Source of the DNA: Trinickia dinghuensis
GTDB taxonomy: Bacteria; Pseudomonadota; Gammaproteobacteria; Burkholderiales; Burkholderiaceae
DNA length: 63,981 bases
Direction of reading: 5' to 3'
NCBI RefSeq assembly: GCF_003367175.1
Contig: NZ_QRGA01000027.1
Coordinates: forward strand, 1-63,981
The position numbers and the translations under genes are program-made. Positions 31,526-41,552 of this stretch are shown here, piece after piece. Each line of letters starts with the position of its first letter. The stretch's first letter is position 1. The notes beneath the pieces are model-generated. The model was not told the DNA's origin and did no database searches. It saw nothing but the letters and a program-made list of their open reading frames with translations.

Positions 31526-33833
31526 GATGCCGCTTCCGGTGATAGCGTTTCAACAGCAGCGCGGATGACCCCGCGAATATCGACAGCAGCAAGACGAGCG
31601 CGACATAGCCAAGCCAAGGATGGGCCGAGAGCGTAAATCCGAGCCAAGCGAGCGGGCCGAGCGTGCCTTCCTCATAGGTGCCGCCGACTCGCCCCGTCCA
31701 CAAATCGGGACGATCGAACGTCAGCAGCGAGATGTCGCCGCGCAGCTCGCTCCAGTAATTCGGCTCGACTAGCCGTCCGATTCCGTCGGCCAATTCGCCG
31801 GCGTCGGCCGCCGTGAGCACGGTCATCGCGCCGCCTCGTTCGCCGCGGTATTGCATGACGAGCAGTTGATGCGAGAGCGGCACGTCGCCGCGCAGCGTGA
31901 CGTCGGCCAGCGCCGCGCGAGCCTGCGAGCCGAGCAGGTGCCCCAAGCCCAAGGGGAGCGCGCCGCCGCCTTGCGGATCGGCGGGAACCGTCGCGTCGTC
32001 GGCAATGCGGATGCTCGCGCCCGGCGACCATGGCGCGTGTTTCAACAGCGGCCTCGGCAGCGCCGATGCGGCACCGATCAAAATCACATCGTGGCGGGCC
32101 GTTGCAGGAGCGTCGAACGTCAGCTGGGCCGCGGTAAGCGGCGCGGCCTGGCTCTGCGCGAGCCGGCCCATCAAGGTCCACGCCGCCGCGATGGTCTTGT
32201 CGTCGTGCGCGGCCAGCCGCAGCGCGAGATCGCTGCCGTCCGGCCGGACCGTATAGGGAAAGCCGCTGTCCGCGAAGCGTTCGAGGTTTGGGAGCGTCGT
32301 GAAATGCGAAGCGGCAGGCAATGTTACCGTCGAGTCGTCGAACAGCGTGACCTCGAGATTCTGCGTGTTGCGCAATGCGCAGCGATCGGTGACGAGCGGC
32401 ACGAGTAGTGCCCGCAGCGACAGCGTGTTGAGTCCCGCTCGAAAATCGCGCAGCGGAATGCTGATTCGATAGTGGCGCATGACGGCGCCTTGCTGCTGAT
32501 CGAGCGCGACCACCTGCTCGAAGCGGCCGTTGAGCAGGATGTTGAGGATCGAGTCCTCGCGCATCTTCGCGCCTTCTGTGAAGTTCAGGTCCAGCGTCAC
32601 CTTCGCGTCCTCGGGCGCGTAGATGTCCGCCGGCAGCCGCACGTCGAGGTCGGCGGCGTCACCGGAGTGCAGCGTCCGGCTCGAGAAGCCGAGATCGCGG
32701 AACCGATGCGGGGCCGTGCCCGTAAGCGTCTTGTCCGTCGACCAAGGCGGAAGCGTCGTCTCGTCGAAGGAGCCGATGACGAGCGCGCTGCTGCGCGGCA
32801 GCGGCACTTCGCTATGCGCGAAGGCGCGCGCCGCGCGTTCGACTTCCGCGTCATTGCGGCCGCTCACGACGAGCACGAAACGACGTGCGTCGTCCGGCTT
32901 CGGATAAATGCCGAGGAAAGCCCCGTCGATCTGGGCCACTGTCTTGTCGTCGAGGTAGCCGCGCAGCGCGTCGCGTGAGCCGATCAGCACGACATCCGTA
33001 TCCGCCAAAGGGGCGAGCGCGAGGCCCGGCAACATGCCGGCGCCGCTGCCATGCTCGGCATCCAGCACGCGCGGCACCTCGCTCAGGTATCGCAGCCGCA
33101 GTGCGATCCCTTGCGCGACGAGGCTGCCGTCGGCCAGTTGCGACTCGCCGTTCGGATGCGAAGCGTTGACGATCGTCAGTGCGCGCGCGCTCCATTGCTT
33201 CGGGTCGATGAGATTCGACAAATCGGCCAGCGTCGGCGTGAGCGGCGCGAGAGCGGTCTGCATCTGCAGCGTCGATGCGCTCGTGTCGATTTCGGTCCAA
33301 AGCTCCGGCGCGTTGGGGTCTTCGCAGTTTTCGGTCGAATGCTGCGCGACCGCGAACGTGAGCGTGTTGTATCCGGGCCGCAGCAGCTCGGACGGCACGC
33401 GGATGTCGGCCGTCGCTTCCGGTTGCCGCGAAGACAACTGCAGTTGTGCGATCGTGCGGTCGTTCACGCGCACGGCGAGCTCCGAGCGATCCGTCAGCAG
33501 GGAAATCGAATTCGATACGACGAGGTGAAGCACGGCGTCGCGCACGCGCTCGCGAGCCGACAGCGGGATGCTGATGCTTCGGGACGCCGACGCACCGGCG
33601 AGCCGCAGCGCGCCGTTCAAATTGCCGAGCGCCGCGAGAGAGACGGTTTCGCCGGCGCTTGCCGCGGCCTGCGTCGCGACGGAGGCTACGTTCGCCGCGG
33701 CCGAGATCTGTTCCGCCGTGGCCTTTGGCGCGGGTTTCGCATGTCCGCCGGCGAACGCCGCGGTGCTGGCGATCAAGGCAACGATGCAACAGACCGTTCG
33801 GGCCGTTGCACGGGAAAGGGACGATACCTTCAT
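31509..33833 (-). CDS. bcsB: Cellulose synthase regulatory/periplasmic subunit BcsB
   Basis: A 774-residue protein with signal peptide (residues 1-28), a large periplasmic part of alternating carbohydrate-binding and flavodoxin-like folds (LNFTEGAKMREDSILNILLNG is typical of the family), and a C-terminal anchor WLGYVALVLLLSIFAGSSALL followed by basic residues. BcsB guides the nascent glucan through the periplasm and its tail helix completes the BcsA complex. It overlaps bcsA by 4 bp (ATGA) and bcsC by 17 bp. Confidence 0.92.
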   Translation of the reverse strand: MKVSSLSRATARTVCCIVALIASTAAFAGGHAKPAPKATAEQISAAANVASVATQAAASAGETVSLAALGNLNGALRLAGASASRSISIPLSARERVRDAVLHLVVSNSISLLTDRSELAVRVNDRTIAQLQLSSRQPEATADIRVPSELLRPGYNTLTFAVAQHSTENCEDPNAPELWTEIDTSASTLQMQTALAPLTPTLADLSNLIDPKQWSARALTIVNASHPNGESQLADGSLVAQGIALRLRYLSEVPRVLDAEHGSGAGMLPGLALAPLADTDVVLIGSRDALRGYLDDKTVAQIDGAFLGIYPKPDDARRFVLVVSGRNDAEVERAARAFAHSEVPLPRSSALVIGSFDETTLPPWSTDKTLTGTAPHRFRDLGFSSRTLHSGDAADLDVRLPADIYAPEDAKVTLDLNFTEGAKMREDSILNILLNGRFEQVVALDQQQGAVMRHYRISIPLRDFRAGLNTLSLRALLVPLVTDRCALRNTQNLEVTLFDDSTVTLPAASHFTTLPNLERFADSGFPYTVRPDGSDLALRLAAHDDKTIAAAWTLMGRLAQSQAAPLTAAQLTFDAPATARHDVILIGAASALPRPLLKHAPWSPGASIRIADDATVPADPQGGGALPLGLGHLLGSQARAALADVTLRGDVPLSHQLLVMQYRGERGGAMTVLTAADAGELADGIGRLVEPNYWSELRGDISLLTFDRPDLWTGRVGGTYEEGTLGPLAWLGFTLSAHPWLGYVALVLLLSIFAGSSALLLKRYHRKRHRGTEE

Positions 33834-36199
33834 TGATGTTGCTTTGGATGGCGAGAGCGTCGAGCCGCCGCGGAGCGTGAGGCGGCTCGCAGCGGATGGG
33901 AGGCATAGCGCAGCATGCCGGTGGCGAACACGCGGTAGTGGCCGAATGCATGAATCAGCCCAAGCCTGAAGACGATGCCAAGACTCGGAAGCACGCCGAT
34001 GCGGCGGTTACGGCTCTCGCGGAAATCGCGCCAACGGCCGCTGTCGCCGAATACGAGCGAGACGCGTTCCGAGAGACCGGCCACGCTGTCGTCGATGAAC
34101 TGCGCGCCGATCGCGAGTTCGCCGTCGCGCGTCGAAAACGCGTTGCGTATCGTCAAGGGGATGCGGCTCGTGTGCCCGCGCGCCGCATTGAAGATTTCGA
34201 GCGTGGCGTCCCCTTGGCGTGGTGCATGCGACGCATCGCCGGCCGCGACGACGGCCTTGAGTCCGCCGGCCGAAAGATCGACGATGCGGCAGGCCGTCTT
34301 CGGACTAGCGTCCTCGGCGTCGTCGTCGGCCGATCCGGCATAGAGGACGGCTTCGAGATTCGTGGGCACACGCGGCACGGCGCGGCGCTGCTTGCGTTCG
34401 TAGAGCACGCCGATGCAGGCGTTGAGCAGGACGAGGTTCAGGCCGCACCAGCTGACCGCCGAGACGATGACGTCGCGGTGCGGATAGCCATGCACGAGTT
34501 TCCATACGCCGGCCGCGACGCCCAGCAGCACGAGCACGTAGACGACGTAGAACGGCCCCGCCAGTTCGGAGATCGAGTCTTCCTCGATCTTTTCTCCCTT
34601 GGGCGTGACCTTGAAGCCGGGCGCGCGAGGACGCAACATCACCGAAACGACGGCTCGCAGCGAGAACATCGATTGCAGCAGCTCGTAGACTTCGGAGATC
34701 AACGTCCAGCGATAACGGCCGAACAGGTAGTCGGAGGCCAGAATGGCCCCGATCATCTGCGGCAAGCCGTAGGCGAAGAATTGCGGAATCGTTGCGTTGT
34801 AGAACTGTAGCCCGAACAGCAGATACATGATGGGCGCGAACAGGAAGACGACGCGTGCGTAGCAGAAGAACCAGAAGAACGCATTGGAGAAGTAGCAGAG
34901 CCGCTGCGCGAGCGTGAGCCCTTTCAATCGCAGCGGGTTGCTCAGCAGGAACAGCTGGATCATGCCTTGCGCCCAGCGCACGCGCTGCACGATGAAGCTC
35001 GCGAACGTCTCGGGCTGCAGGCCCGAGATCAAGGCTTCGTCCACGTAGCGGCTGTGATAGCCGCGCGCATGAAGCGTGAGCGCGGTTTCTGCGTCTTCCG
35101 TAATCGAGTTGCCCGCGATGCCGCCGATCTCCTCGAGGCAGCGGCGCTTGAGCAACGCGGCTGATCCGCAGAAAAACGACGCGTTCCAGAAGTCGAGCCC
35201 GTGCTGGACGACCGAGTAGAACATTTCGCTTTCGGGCGGCATTCGGCCGAACATGCCGAGGTTCTTTTCGAGCGGGTCCGGATTGATGAAGAAATGCGGC
35301 GTCTGGACGAGATAGACCCGATCGTCGCGTTGGAAATGGCCGACCGTCTTCTCCAGAAAGTCGGCCGTGGGCACGTGGTCGGCGTCGAAGATCGCGATCA
35401 GATCGCCGCGCGTATGCTCGAGCGCGGCGTTGATGTTGCCCGCCTTCGCATGGACGTTGCGTTCGCGCGTCAGATAGATGCCGCCGTGACGCTCGGCCAT
35501 CTGCTTGAGCGCCAGCGATCGCTCGAGGGCTTCGGCCGCCTTGGCCGGGTCCGCCTGCGTGAGCTTCTGAAGCGTGCCGCCGTCGTCGAGCAGATAGACA
35601 TTGAACAGCGCGCGCGGATAGCGCATGTCGAGCGCCGCGCGCAGCGTTACCTGCAGCAGCTCGGGCGGCTCGTTGTAGGTCGGGATGAACACGTCGATGC
35701 TCGGCAGTGCGCCCGGCGTCATGATCAGCGGCGCCGGCGCGCGCTGCAAAGGGCGGCTGTTGACGAACAGGCCGAGCATGGCGACGACGATGCCGTATAG
35801 CTCGGCCCCGTAGAGCAGCAGCATGAAGACAAAGTCGGCGAAGCCGTTGTAGCCCAGCGTCGACGTGGTGCGCCAGTATAGATAGCGAAACGTCAGGAAT
35901 CCCGAGCAAAGCAGGAAGAAGAGCCGTGTATGGCGCTGGTCGCCGGTGCGGCGCAGCACCAGCATGGCCGCGACGACTGAAAACGAGAGCCGGTACTGCG
36001 CGCTGAGGTCGAGCTTGACGACCGCCAGTACGCCGAGCGCGGCCAACGAGGCGGCCCAGAGCGCCACCACGCCCCACTCGGGCAGCGTCGCGAGCGCTCG
36101 CGCATCCCGGCACGATTTGCGTGCGGACGCGAGCCGGGCGCCGGCCGTGATGGGGCGCCTCGCTTGATCGACGGTAATCGTTTCGGTCGCCTCGGACAT
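33830..36199 (-). CDS. bcsA: Cellulose synthase catalytic subunit with PilZ domain
   Basis: A 789-residue inner-membrane GT2 enzyme polymerising UDP-glucose to cellulose. Catalytic residues are all present: DDG (205-207), DAD (272-274), TED (367-369) and QRVRW (405-409). Several membrane segments flank the glycosyltransferase domain. The C-terminal PilZ domain has RAVPR (606-610) and DLSAGG (641-646), the RxxxR and D-x-S-x-x-G motifs that bind cyclic di-GMP, so activity should depend on that messenger. First gene of bcsA-bcsB-bcsC; no bcsZ, bcsD, bcsQ or bcsE/F/G is seen. Confidence 0.95.
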   Translation of the reverse strand: MSEATETITVDQARRPITAGARLASARKSCRDARALATLPEWGVVALWAASLAALGVLAVVKLDLSAQYRLSFSVVAAMLVLRRTGDQRHTRLFFLLCSGFLTFRYLYWRTTSTLGYNGFADFVFMLLLYGAELYGIVVAMLGLFVNSRPLQRAPAPLIMTPGALPSIDVFIPTYNEPPELLQVTLRAALDMRYPRALFNVYLLDDGGTLQKLTQADPAKAAEALERSLALKQMAERHGGIYLTRERNVHAKAGNINAALEHTRGDLIAIFDADHVPTADFLEKTVGHFQRDDRVYLVQTPHFFINPDPLEKNLGMFGRMPPESEMFYSVVQHGLDFWNASFFCGSAALLKRRCLEEIGGIAGNSITEDAETALTLHARGYHSRYVDEALISGLQPETFASFIVQRVRWAQGMIQLFLLSNPLRLKGLTLAQRLCYFSNAFFWFFCYARVVFLFAPIMYLLFGLQFYNATIPQFFAYGLPQMIGAILASDYLFGRYRWTLISEVYELLQSMFSLRAVVSVMLRPRAPGFKVTPKGEKIEEDSISELAGPFYVVYVLVLLGVAAGVWKLVHGYPHRDVIVSAVSWCGLNLVLLNACIGVLYERKQRRAVPRVPTNLEAVLYAGSADDDAEDASPKTACRIVDLSAGGLKAVVAAGDASHAPRQGDATLEIFNAARGHTSRIPLTIRNAFSTRDGELAIGAQFIDDSVAGLSERVSLVFGDSGRWRDFRESRNRRIGVLPSLGIVFRLGLIHAFGHYRVFATGMLRYASHPLRAASRSAAARRSRHPKQHQ

Positions 36200-36484
36200 A
36201 TTCGAGCTGTTTCGCTGTCGGCCTGACGCGAGCCCCCGGCGGCGGGGCTGCGGAGTTCTCGGATATTGGAATTGCGGAACGGGACCCCCGGTTTATCGGC
36301 TGATGCGGGTCAGTACTGAACGCTGGCTTCGCTTAGATTTGCGTAGGTGAAGCCGTATTACCGCGTAAGGATTTCCTGAGCGATCCGCGTATTGGCTCTT
36401 TTTGCATCCGGCGCTGGCCGCGTATCATGCGAGGGCTTCTCGCCGGACTGTGATGGCCGGTGCGTTTTTGCCAAGGATCACCGG

Positions 36485-37210
36485 ATGATTTCGATCAAGC
36501 ACGTTTCAAAGTGGTACGGCACGTTTCAGGTGCTCACCGATTGCACCACCGAAGTCGCGAAGGGCGAGGTGGTCGTCGTGTGCGGGCCGTCGGGCTCGGG
36601 CAAGTCGACGTTGATCAAGACCGTGAACGGCCTCGAGCCGTTTCAGGAAGGCGAGATCGCCGTCGACGGACAATCGCTGCGCGACAAACAGACGAATCTG
36701 TCCAAACTGCGCGCGAAGGTCGGCATGGTGTTCCAGCACTTCGAGCTGTTCCCGCATCTGTCGATCATGGAGAACCTCACGCTCGCGCAGATCAAGGTGC
36801 TCGGCCGTTCGAAAGACGAAGCCGCCGCCAAGGGCGTGGCGCTCCTCGATCGTGTTGGGCTAAAGGGACACGCCGACAAATTCCCGGGACAGCTTTCGGG
36901 CGGCCAGCAGCAGCGCGTGGCGATTGCGCGGGCGCTGTCGATGGATCCCGTCGCGATGCTGTTCGACGAGCCCACTTCGGCGCTCGATCCCGAGATGATC
37001 AACGAAGTGCTCGACGTGATGGTCGAGCTCGCGCGGGAAGGGATGACGATGATGTGCGTGACGCACGAGATGGGGTTCGCGAAGAAGGTCGCCCACCGCG
37101 TCATCTTCATGGACCGCGGAGCGATCGTGGAAGACGATCGCAAGGACGCTTTCTTCGAGAATCCGAAGTCGGATCGCGCGAAGGAATTTCTCGCGAAGAT
37201 CCTGCACTGA
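36485..37210 (+). CDS. gltL: Polar amino acid ABC transporter ATPase, GltL/GlnQ type
   Basis: A 241-residue ATPase: Walker [11 protein letters not shown]-loop [13 protein letters not shown], signature [16 protein letters not shown], Walker [15 protein letters not shown] and the switch His in VTHEMG. Very close to glutamate/aspartate GltL. Start ATG 36485 matches the family ([12 protein letters not shown]). Unusually, no permease or binding-protein genes adjoin it: upstream is the divergent bcsA. A TATCAT (36423-36428) with a T-rich -35 region may be its own promoter. It may energise permeases encoded elsewhere. Confidence 0.9.
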   Translation: MISIKHVSKWYGTFQVLTDCTTEVAKGEVVVVCGPSGSGKSTLIKTVNGLEPFQEGEIAVDGQSLRDKQTNLSKLRAKVGMVFQHFELFPHLSIMENLTLAQIKVLGRSKDEAAAKGVALLDRVGLKGHADKFPGQLSGGQQQRVAIARALSMDPVAMLFDEPTSALDPEMINEVLDVMVELAREGMTMMCVTHEMGFAKKVAHRVIFMDRGAIVEDDRKDAFFENPKSDRAKEFLAKILH

Positions 37211-37223
37211 GCGTCGCGGCGAA

Positions 37224-38123
37224 TTACGATTCGAACGCCGCGATATCGTCGGCTTCGAGCGTCGCGGGGCGCGGGCCCATCGAGGCCGATGCGCTCGGAT
37301 CGCAGGCCGGATTGCGTGCCTTTTCCAGCACCGCGAGCGGCACCGGGATGTGCGCGCGTGCCGCCACCTCGCCGTCTTGGAACATCAGCAGATCGCCGGG
37401 CGCGAAGGCGGTCCAGATTTCGTCGTCGGTCAGCGGCTGCGTGGCGATCACGGCGACGCGATCCTCGGGCGTCGTGTACTGCGCGAAGTCGATCGACATG
37501 TCGGCGTCGATCAGGTGCGCCGTCGAAAACGGCCAACGCCGCACGATGTAGTGCAGATGCGTGGAGCAGTGCGCGAACAGCGCCTGCCCGTTCGACATCA
37601 GGAAATTGAATACGCCGTAGTCCGTGATCTCGCGCGTGAGCGCGGCCAGCGTATCGAACAACTCTTGCAACGGCGGCTGCGCGCCGGGAAATGCGCGGCG
37701 CAAACCTTGCAGCAGTGCGCAAAAGGCCAGTTCGCTGTCGGTCGTCCCGACGGGCTGGTAGACGCCCGTGATCTCAGGCTGATAGGCCTGCAGATCGCCG
37801 TTGTGCGCGAAGATCCAATGCCGGCCCCACAGTTCGCGCATGAACGGATGGCAGTTTTCGAGCAGGATGTGGCCTTGCGTCGCCTTGCGGATATGCGCGA
37901 TCGTGTTCTTCGACTTGATCGGGTAGCGCTTGACCATCTCGGCGATCGGCGAGGTGGCCGACGATTGATGGTCGATGAACAGACGGCAGGCCTTGTCTTC
38001 GAAGAAGGCGATACCCCAGCCGTCGGCGTGGTGGTCGGTGATGCCGCCGCGCGCTGCGAAGCCCGTGAAGGAGAACGTGACGTCCGTCGGCGCGGCGCAG
38101 TTCATTCCGAGGAGTTGGCACAT
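37224..38123 (-). CDS. Class II glutamine amidotransferase (YafJ-like)
   Basis: A 299-residue Ntn-type protein starting MCQLLGMN at 38123; after Met removal Cys2 is the nucleophile. Further marks are TGFAARGGITDHHADGWGIAFF and RKATQGHILLENCHPF, with HNGDLQAY forming the glutamine site. An upstream in-frame ATG at 38237 is rejected because it would bury the catalytic Cys. The acceptor reaction is unknown. It converges on the GltL-type gene with 13 bp between stops. Confidence 0.88.
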   Translation of the reverse strand: MCQLLGMNCAAPTDVTFSFTGFAARGGITDHHADGWGIAFFEDKACRLFIDHQSSATSPIAEMVKRYPIKSKNTIAHIRKATQGHILLENCHPFMRELWGRHWIFAHNGDLQAYQPEITGVYQPVGTTDSELAFCALLQGLRRAFPGAQPPLQELFDTLAALTREITDYGVFNFLMSNGQALFAHCSTHLHYIVRRWPFSTAHLIDADMSIDFAQYTTPEDRVAVIATQPLTDDEIWTAFAPGDLLMFQDGEVAARAHIPVPLAVLEKARNPACDPSASASMGPRPATLEADDIAAFES

Positions 38124-38173
38124 GTTACGACTGGCGGAGCGGGTGAACGGGCGGGCCCGCCCTGCGAACCCGC

Positions 38174-38179
38174 TACAAT
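38174..38179 (+). promoter_or_regulatory. Candidate -10 box of pyrC
   Basis: TACAAT at 38174-38179; transcription would start near 38186 and produce a ~165-nt leader with a hairpin and T-rich run (see 38232-38261). Confidence 0.35.
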
Positions 38180-38231
38180 ATGTTGTTTCGAAGCATATAC
38201 CGAGCCGTCGGCCGAAAAAAGCGAAATCCGT

Positions 38232-38261
38232 GGGCACCGTAGCGTGCCCGTTGCTGTTTTT
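38232..38261 (+). promoter_or_regulatory. Hairpin plus T-rich run in the pyrC leader (possible attenuator)
   Basis: GGGCAC (38232-38237) pairs with GTGCCC (38244-38249), then TTGCTGTTTTT. It lies after the predicted pyrC start and before the ATG, as an attenuator would. The T run is interrupted, so termination may be weak. Confidence 0.4.
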
Positions 38262-38350
38262 CCACGACCGGGCCGGCTCGGCTTGGCTTCTGAGTGTCCA
38301 CTTCTCATCGCCGCGCGGCTTCCCGCGGGCTTTCTTGCCAGATCGTCGCC

Positions 38351-39439
38351 ATGACCGTTTCCGATTCGTCCCCGACCGCCGCGCACTCGAGCGGCACGTT
38401 GTCCTCGCTCACGTTGGCCCGTCCCGACGATTGGCACCTGCATCTGCGTGACGGCGAGATGCTCGGCGCCGTGCTGCCGCATACCGTGCGCCAGTTCGGA
38501 CGCGCGATCGTCATGCCGAACCTGAAGCCGCCCGTCACGACGGTCGAAGCCGCGCGCGCGTATCGCGAGCGCATTCTGGCCGCGCTGCCGATCGGGGCGA
38601 CGTTCGAACCCTTGATGACGCTTTACCTGACCGACAACACCCCGCCCGACGAGATCCGCCGCGCGCGCGAAAGCGGGTTCGTGCACGGCGTGAAGCTTTA
38701 TCCGGCCGGGGCCACGACCAATTCCGATTTCGGCGTGACCGATCTGTCGAAATGCGCGAAGACGCTCGAGGCAATGCAGGAAACCGGCATGCCGCTGCTC
38801 GTGCATGGGGAGGTGACGGATTCGTCGATCGACCTGTTCGATCGCGAGAAGGTCTTCATCGATCGCGTGATGATGCCGCTGCGCCGCGACTTCCCGGCGC
38901 TCAAAGTCGTGTTCGAGCACATCACGACGAAGGATGCGGCGCAATACGTCCGCGACGACGATGCGCCGGCCGGCCTGCTCGGCGCGACGATCACGGCGCA
39001 CCATCTGCTTTACAACCGCAACGCGATTTTCCAGGGCGGCATTCGCCCGCATTACTACTGTCTGCCCGTGCTCAAGCGAGAAACGCACCGGGTCGCGCTT
39101 GTCGAGGCGGCGACCTCGGGCAGCCCCCGCTTCTTCCTCGGTACCGACAGCGCGCCGCATCCGAAGGGCTTGAAGGAACATGCATGCGGCTGCGCCGGAT
39201 GCTATACGGCGCTGCACGCGCTCGAACTCTATGCGGAAGCGTTCGACAACGCCGGAGCGCTCGACAAGCTGGAGGGGTTCGCGAGCTTCTTCGGCCCCGA
39301 CTTCTACCGTCTGCCGCGCAGCAGCGAGCGCGTGACGCTCGTTCGGGAGAACTGGACGCTGCCAGCCGAAATTTTCGCGGGCGAGGCGACGGTCGTGCCG
39401 CTGCGTGCCGGCGAGACGATCGGCTGGCGTCTGGCCTGA
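38351..39439 (+). CDS. pyrC: Dihydroorotase
   Basis: A 362-residue zinc amidohydrolase of pyrimidine synthesis, E. coli PyrC type (class II). The metal-binding HxH is [26 protein letters not shown] carries the carbamylated Lys, and [12 protein letters not shown] the metal Asp. ATG 38351 (MTVSDSS) is preferred; an upstream ATG at 38294 lies in the leader. The upstream hairpin suggests pyrimidine-responsive control. Confidence 0.94.
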   Translation: MTVSDSSPTAAHSSGTLSSLTLARPDDWHLHLRDGEMLGAVLPHTVRQFGRAIVMPNLKPPVTTVEAARAYRERILAALPIGATFEPLMTLYLTDNTPPDEIRRARESGFVHGVKLYPAGATTNSDFGVTDLSKCAKTLEAMQETGMPLLVHGEVTDSSIDLFDREKVFIDRVMMPLRRDFPALKVVFEHITTKDAAQYVRDDDAPAGLLGATITAHHLLYNRNAIFQGGIRPHYYCLPVLKRETHRVALVEAATSGSPRFFLGTDSAPHPKGLKEHACGCAGCYTALHALELYAEAFDNAGALDKLEGFASFFGPDFYRLPRSSERVTLVRENWTLPAEIFAGEATVVPLRAGETIGWRLA

Positions 39440-39482
39440 ACGCCGAGCGCAGATTGACATTTTGACATTCGACCGAGGCGCG

Positions 39483-40352
39483 ATGACCCGGTACGAAACC
39501 TTTGATGCCGGCGCGCTCGAGGATGATGCATTGCCCATTTTGGGCCTCGATCGGATCGACTGGGACGCGCCTTGGCTTGCCCCTTACGCCGAGCGCGGTA
39601 TGCAATGGCAGCGCTCGGCGCAGGCTGATCCCTCCGGTTTCGTCTCTATGCTCGCGCATCAAGCGCGCGAGGCAGGGCAGGTGACGGGCAACGGCCGGCC
39701 GCTCTCGTTCATCGAGCAGGATGATTTGCCCGCCGGTGCGGCCTACGAAGCCCATATCGCCGAAACGGGCGCCGTGCCCACACGCCGCAACCTGCATGAC
39801 TTCTTCAATGCGCTCGTGTGGTTCACGCATCCGCGCGTGAAGGCGACGCTGAACGCACACCAATCGCGGGCGATCGAGCGGGACGGCATCAAAGGCGCGC
39901 GCGGCGCCGAACGCGATTTTCTCACTTTGTTCGACGAGAACGCCGTGTTGTTCGTCTGTGCCGATCCGAACTTGAGCGCCGCGCTGACCGCCTTCGATTG
40001 GAAGCGGCTCTTCATCGACGAACGCGCTGCCTGGGGCCAGCGTTGCGAGGCTCGCATATTCGGCCACGCGCTGCTCGAAAAGCTGATTGCGCCCTATAAG
40101 GCCTGCACGGGGCATGCTTGGATCGTCGGCGCGTCCGCCGACTACTTCGGATGGTCTCGGGATCGGCGGGATGCGTGGCTCGATGAAGCCGTAGCCGAAT
40201 CGCTCACGGCGGGCGTCCTAGACAACCGGCGCTACGCTCCGCTGCCGGTCTTGGGCGTGCCCGGTTTTTGGGCGACCAATGCGGATGCGGCTTTCTATGA
40301 CGACGCCGGCGTTTTTCGCCCGGGACGACGGGCTAGCCGCTCGGTCGGCTGA
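39483..40352 (+). CDS. DUF3025 family protein
   Basis: A 289-residue soluble protein with RRNLHDFFNALVWFTHPRVK and NENAVLFV-like DENAVLFVCADPNLSA, the conserved blocks of DUF3025, whose function is unknown. No signal peptide or membrane segment. ATG 39483 is 43 bp behind pyrC, so they are probably co-transcribed. A terminator (40361-40385) follows before rnpB. Confidence 0.75.
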   Translation: MTRYETFDAGALEDDALPILGLDRIDWDAPWLAPYAERGMQWQRSAQADPSGFVSMLAHQAREAGQVTGNGRPLSFIEQDDLPAGAAYEAHIAETGAVPTRRNLHDFFNALVWFTHPRVKATLNAHQSRAIERDGIKGARGAERDFLTLFDENAVLFVCADPNLSAALTAFDWKRLFIDERAAWGQRCEARIFGHALLEKLIAPYKACTGHAWIVGASADYFGWSRDRRDAWLDEAVAESLTAGVLDNRRYAPLPVLGVPGFWATNADAAFYDDAGVFRPGRRASRSVG

Positions 40353-40360
40353 ACGCGCGG

Positions 40361-40385
40361 CCGACGCGATCCCCGTCGGGTTTTT
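40361..40385 (+). terminator. Terminator of the pyrC-DUF3025 unit
   Basis: CCGACG (40361-40366) pairs with CGTCGG (40374-40379), then five T residues at 40381-40385. Confidence 0.65.
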
Positions 40386-40454
40386 GCGGTGTTGCCTCAC
40401 GGCGTCCACGGCGCCCGTGGGCAAACGCGGCTCGGTGGTACACTCCCGCCTTGC

Positions 40455-40863
<409 letters not shown>

Positions 40864-40875
40864 CCGCTTGAATGC

Positions 40876-40909
40876 AAAAAAGCCGACGTCGCTCGACGTC
40901 GGCTTTTTT
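40876..40909 (+). terminator. Bidirectional terminator of rnpB and the OsmC gene
   Basis: A 16-bp perfect stem (40876-40891 with 40894-40909) with A tract on the left and T tract on the right, between convergent rnpB and the OsmC gene. Confidence 0.85.
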
Positions 40910-40948
40910 ATCGGTGCGTACCCCGCCGTGGGCGGGTACGCATCCGGC

Positions 40949-41371
40949 TCAGATTTCGACGATGTCGAACGAATGCGTCAATTCGGCCGTCTTGGCCAGC
41001 ATGATCGACGCCGAGCAGTATTTGTCGTGCGACAGGTTGATCGCGCGCTCGACGGTGGCCGGGTTCAGGTTCTTGCCCGTCACCGTGAAGTGAAAGTGAA
41101 TCTTCGTGAAAATCTTCGGATCCTCGCTCGCGCGCTCGGCCTTGAGCGTGACCGAGCAATCGGATATCTCCTGCCGGCTCTTCTTCAGGATCATGACGAC
41201 GTCGTAAGCCGTGCAGCCGCCCGTGCCGAGCAGCACCATCTCCATCGGCCGCGGTGCCAGATTGCGTCCGCCGCCCTCCGGCGCGCCGTCCATCATCGCC
41301 AGATGGCCGCTGCCGGTCTCGGCCGCGAACGCCATGCCGTCGGGTCCCATCCAGCTCACTTTGCATTCCAT
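40949..41371 (-). CDS. OsmC/Ohr-family peroxiredoxin-like protein
   Basis: A 140-residue protein with the two family cysteines: one in LLGTGGCTAYDVVMILKK, one in HDKYCSASIMLAKTAE. OsmC-type proteins reduce organic hydroperoxides through these residues. It resembles the YhfA-like branch, whose substrate is less certain. The start is ATG 41371; its upstream region is shared with the candidate small RNA promoter region. Confidence 0.85.
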   Translation of the reverse strand: MECKVSWMGPDGMAFAAETGSGHLAMMDGAPEGGGRNLAPRPMEMVLLGTGGCTAYDVVMILKKSRQEISDCSVTLKAERASEDPKIFTKIHFHFTVTGKNLNPATVERAINLSHDKYCSASIMLAKTAELTHSFDIVEI

Positions 41372-41517
41372 AGCGCAACTCCCGCAGTGCTTGCGTTGAT
41401 ATTCGATCGGATAGGCATTGTAGCCGCCGAAAGAGCCCCGGGTCGGGCAAGGGCTATCCGTTCACGGTGCTTTGCATATTCCACATTGTGGGTTGCGTTT
41501 TCGCAATGCAAATTTTC

Positions 41518-41546
41518 TTGCCTAGAAGCCGTCTGCTCTGTACAAT
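41518..41546 (+). promoter_or_regulatory. Sigma70-like promoter of the candidate small RNA
   Basis: TTGCCT (41518-41523), exactly 17 bp, TACAAT (41541-41546). Just upstream are the palindrome CCACATTGTGG (41481-41491) and a wider inverted repeat TTTGCAT/ATGCAAA (41471-41477, 41506-41512), possible regulator sites. Confidence 0.6.
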
Positions 41547-41552
41547 GCGCCT

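Noticed and set aside
36200-36484. Possible remnant of gltK upstream of gltL
   Set aside because: Reading the plus-strand frames gave no segment resembling a permease C-terminus.
40915-40943. Second hairpin between the rnpB terminator and the OsmC stop
   Set aside because: The stem has a bulge and no T or A run; the perfect terminator beside it explains termination for both genes.
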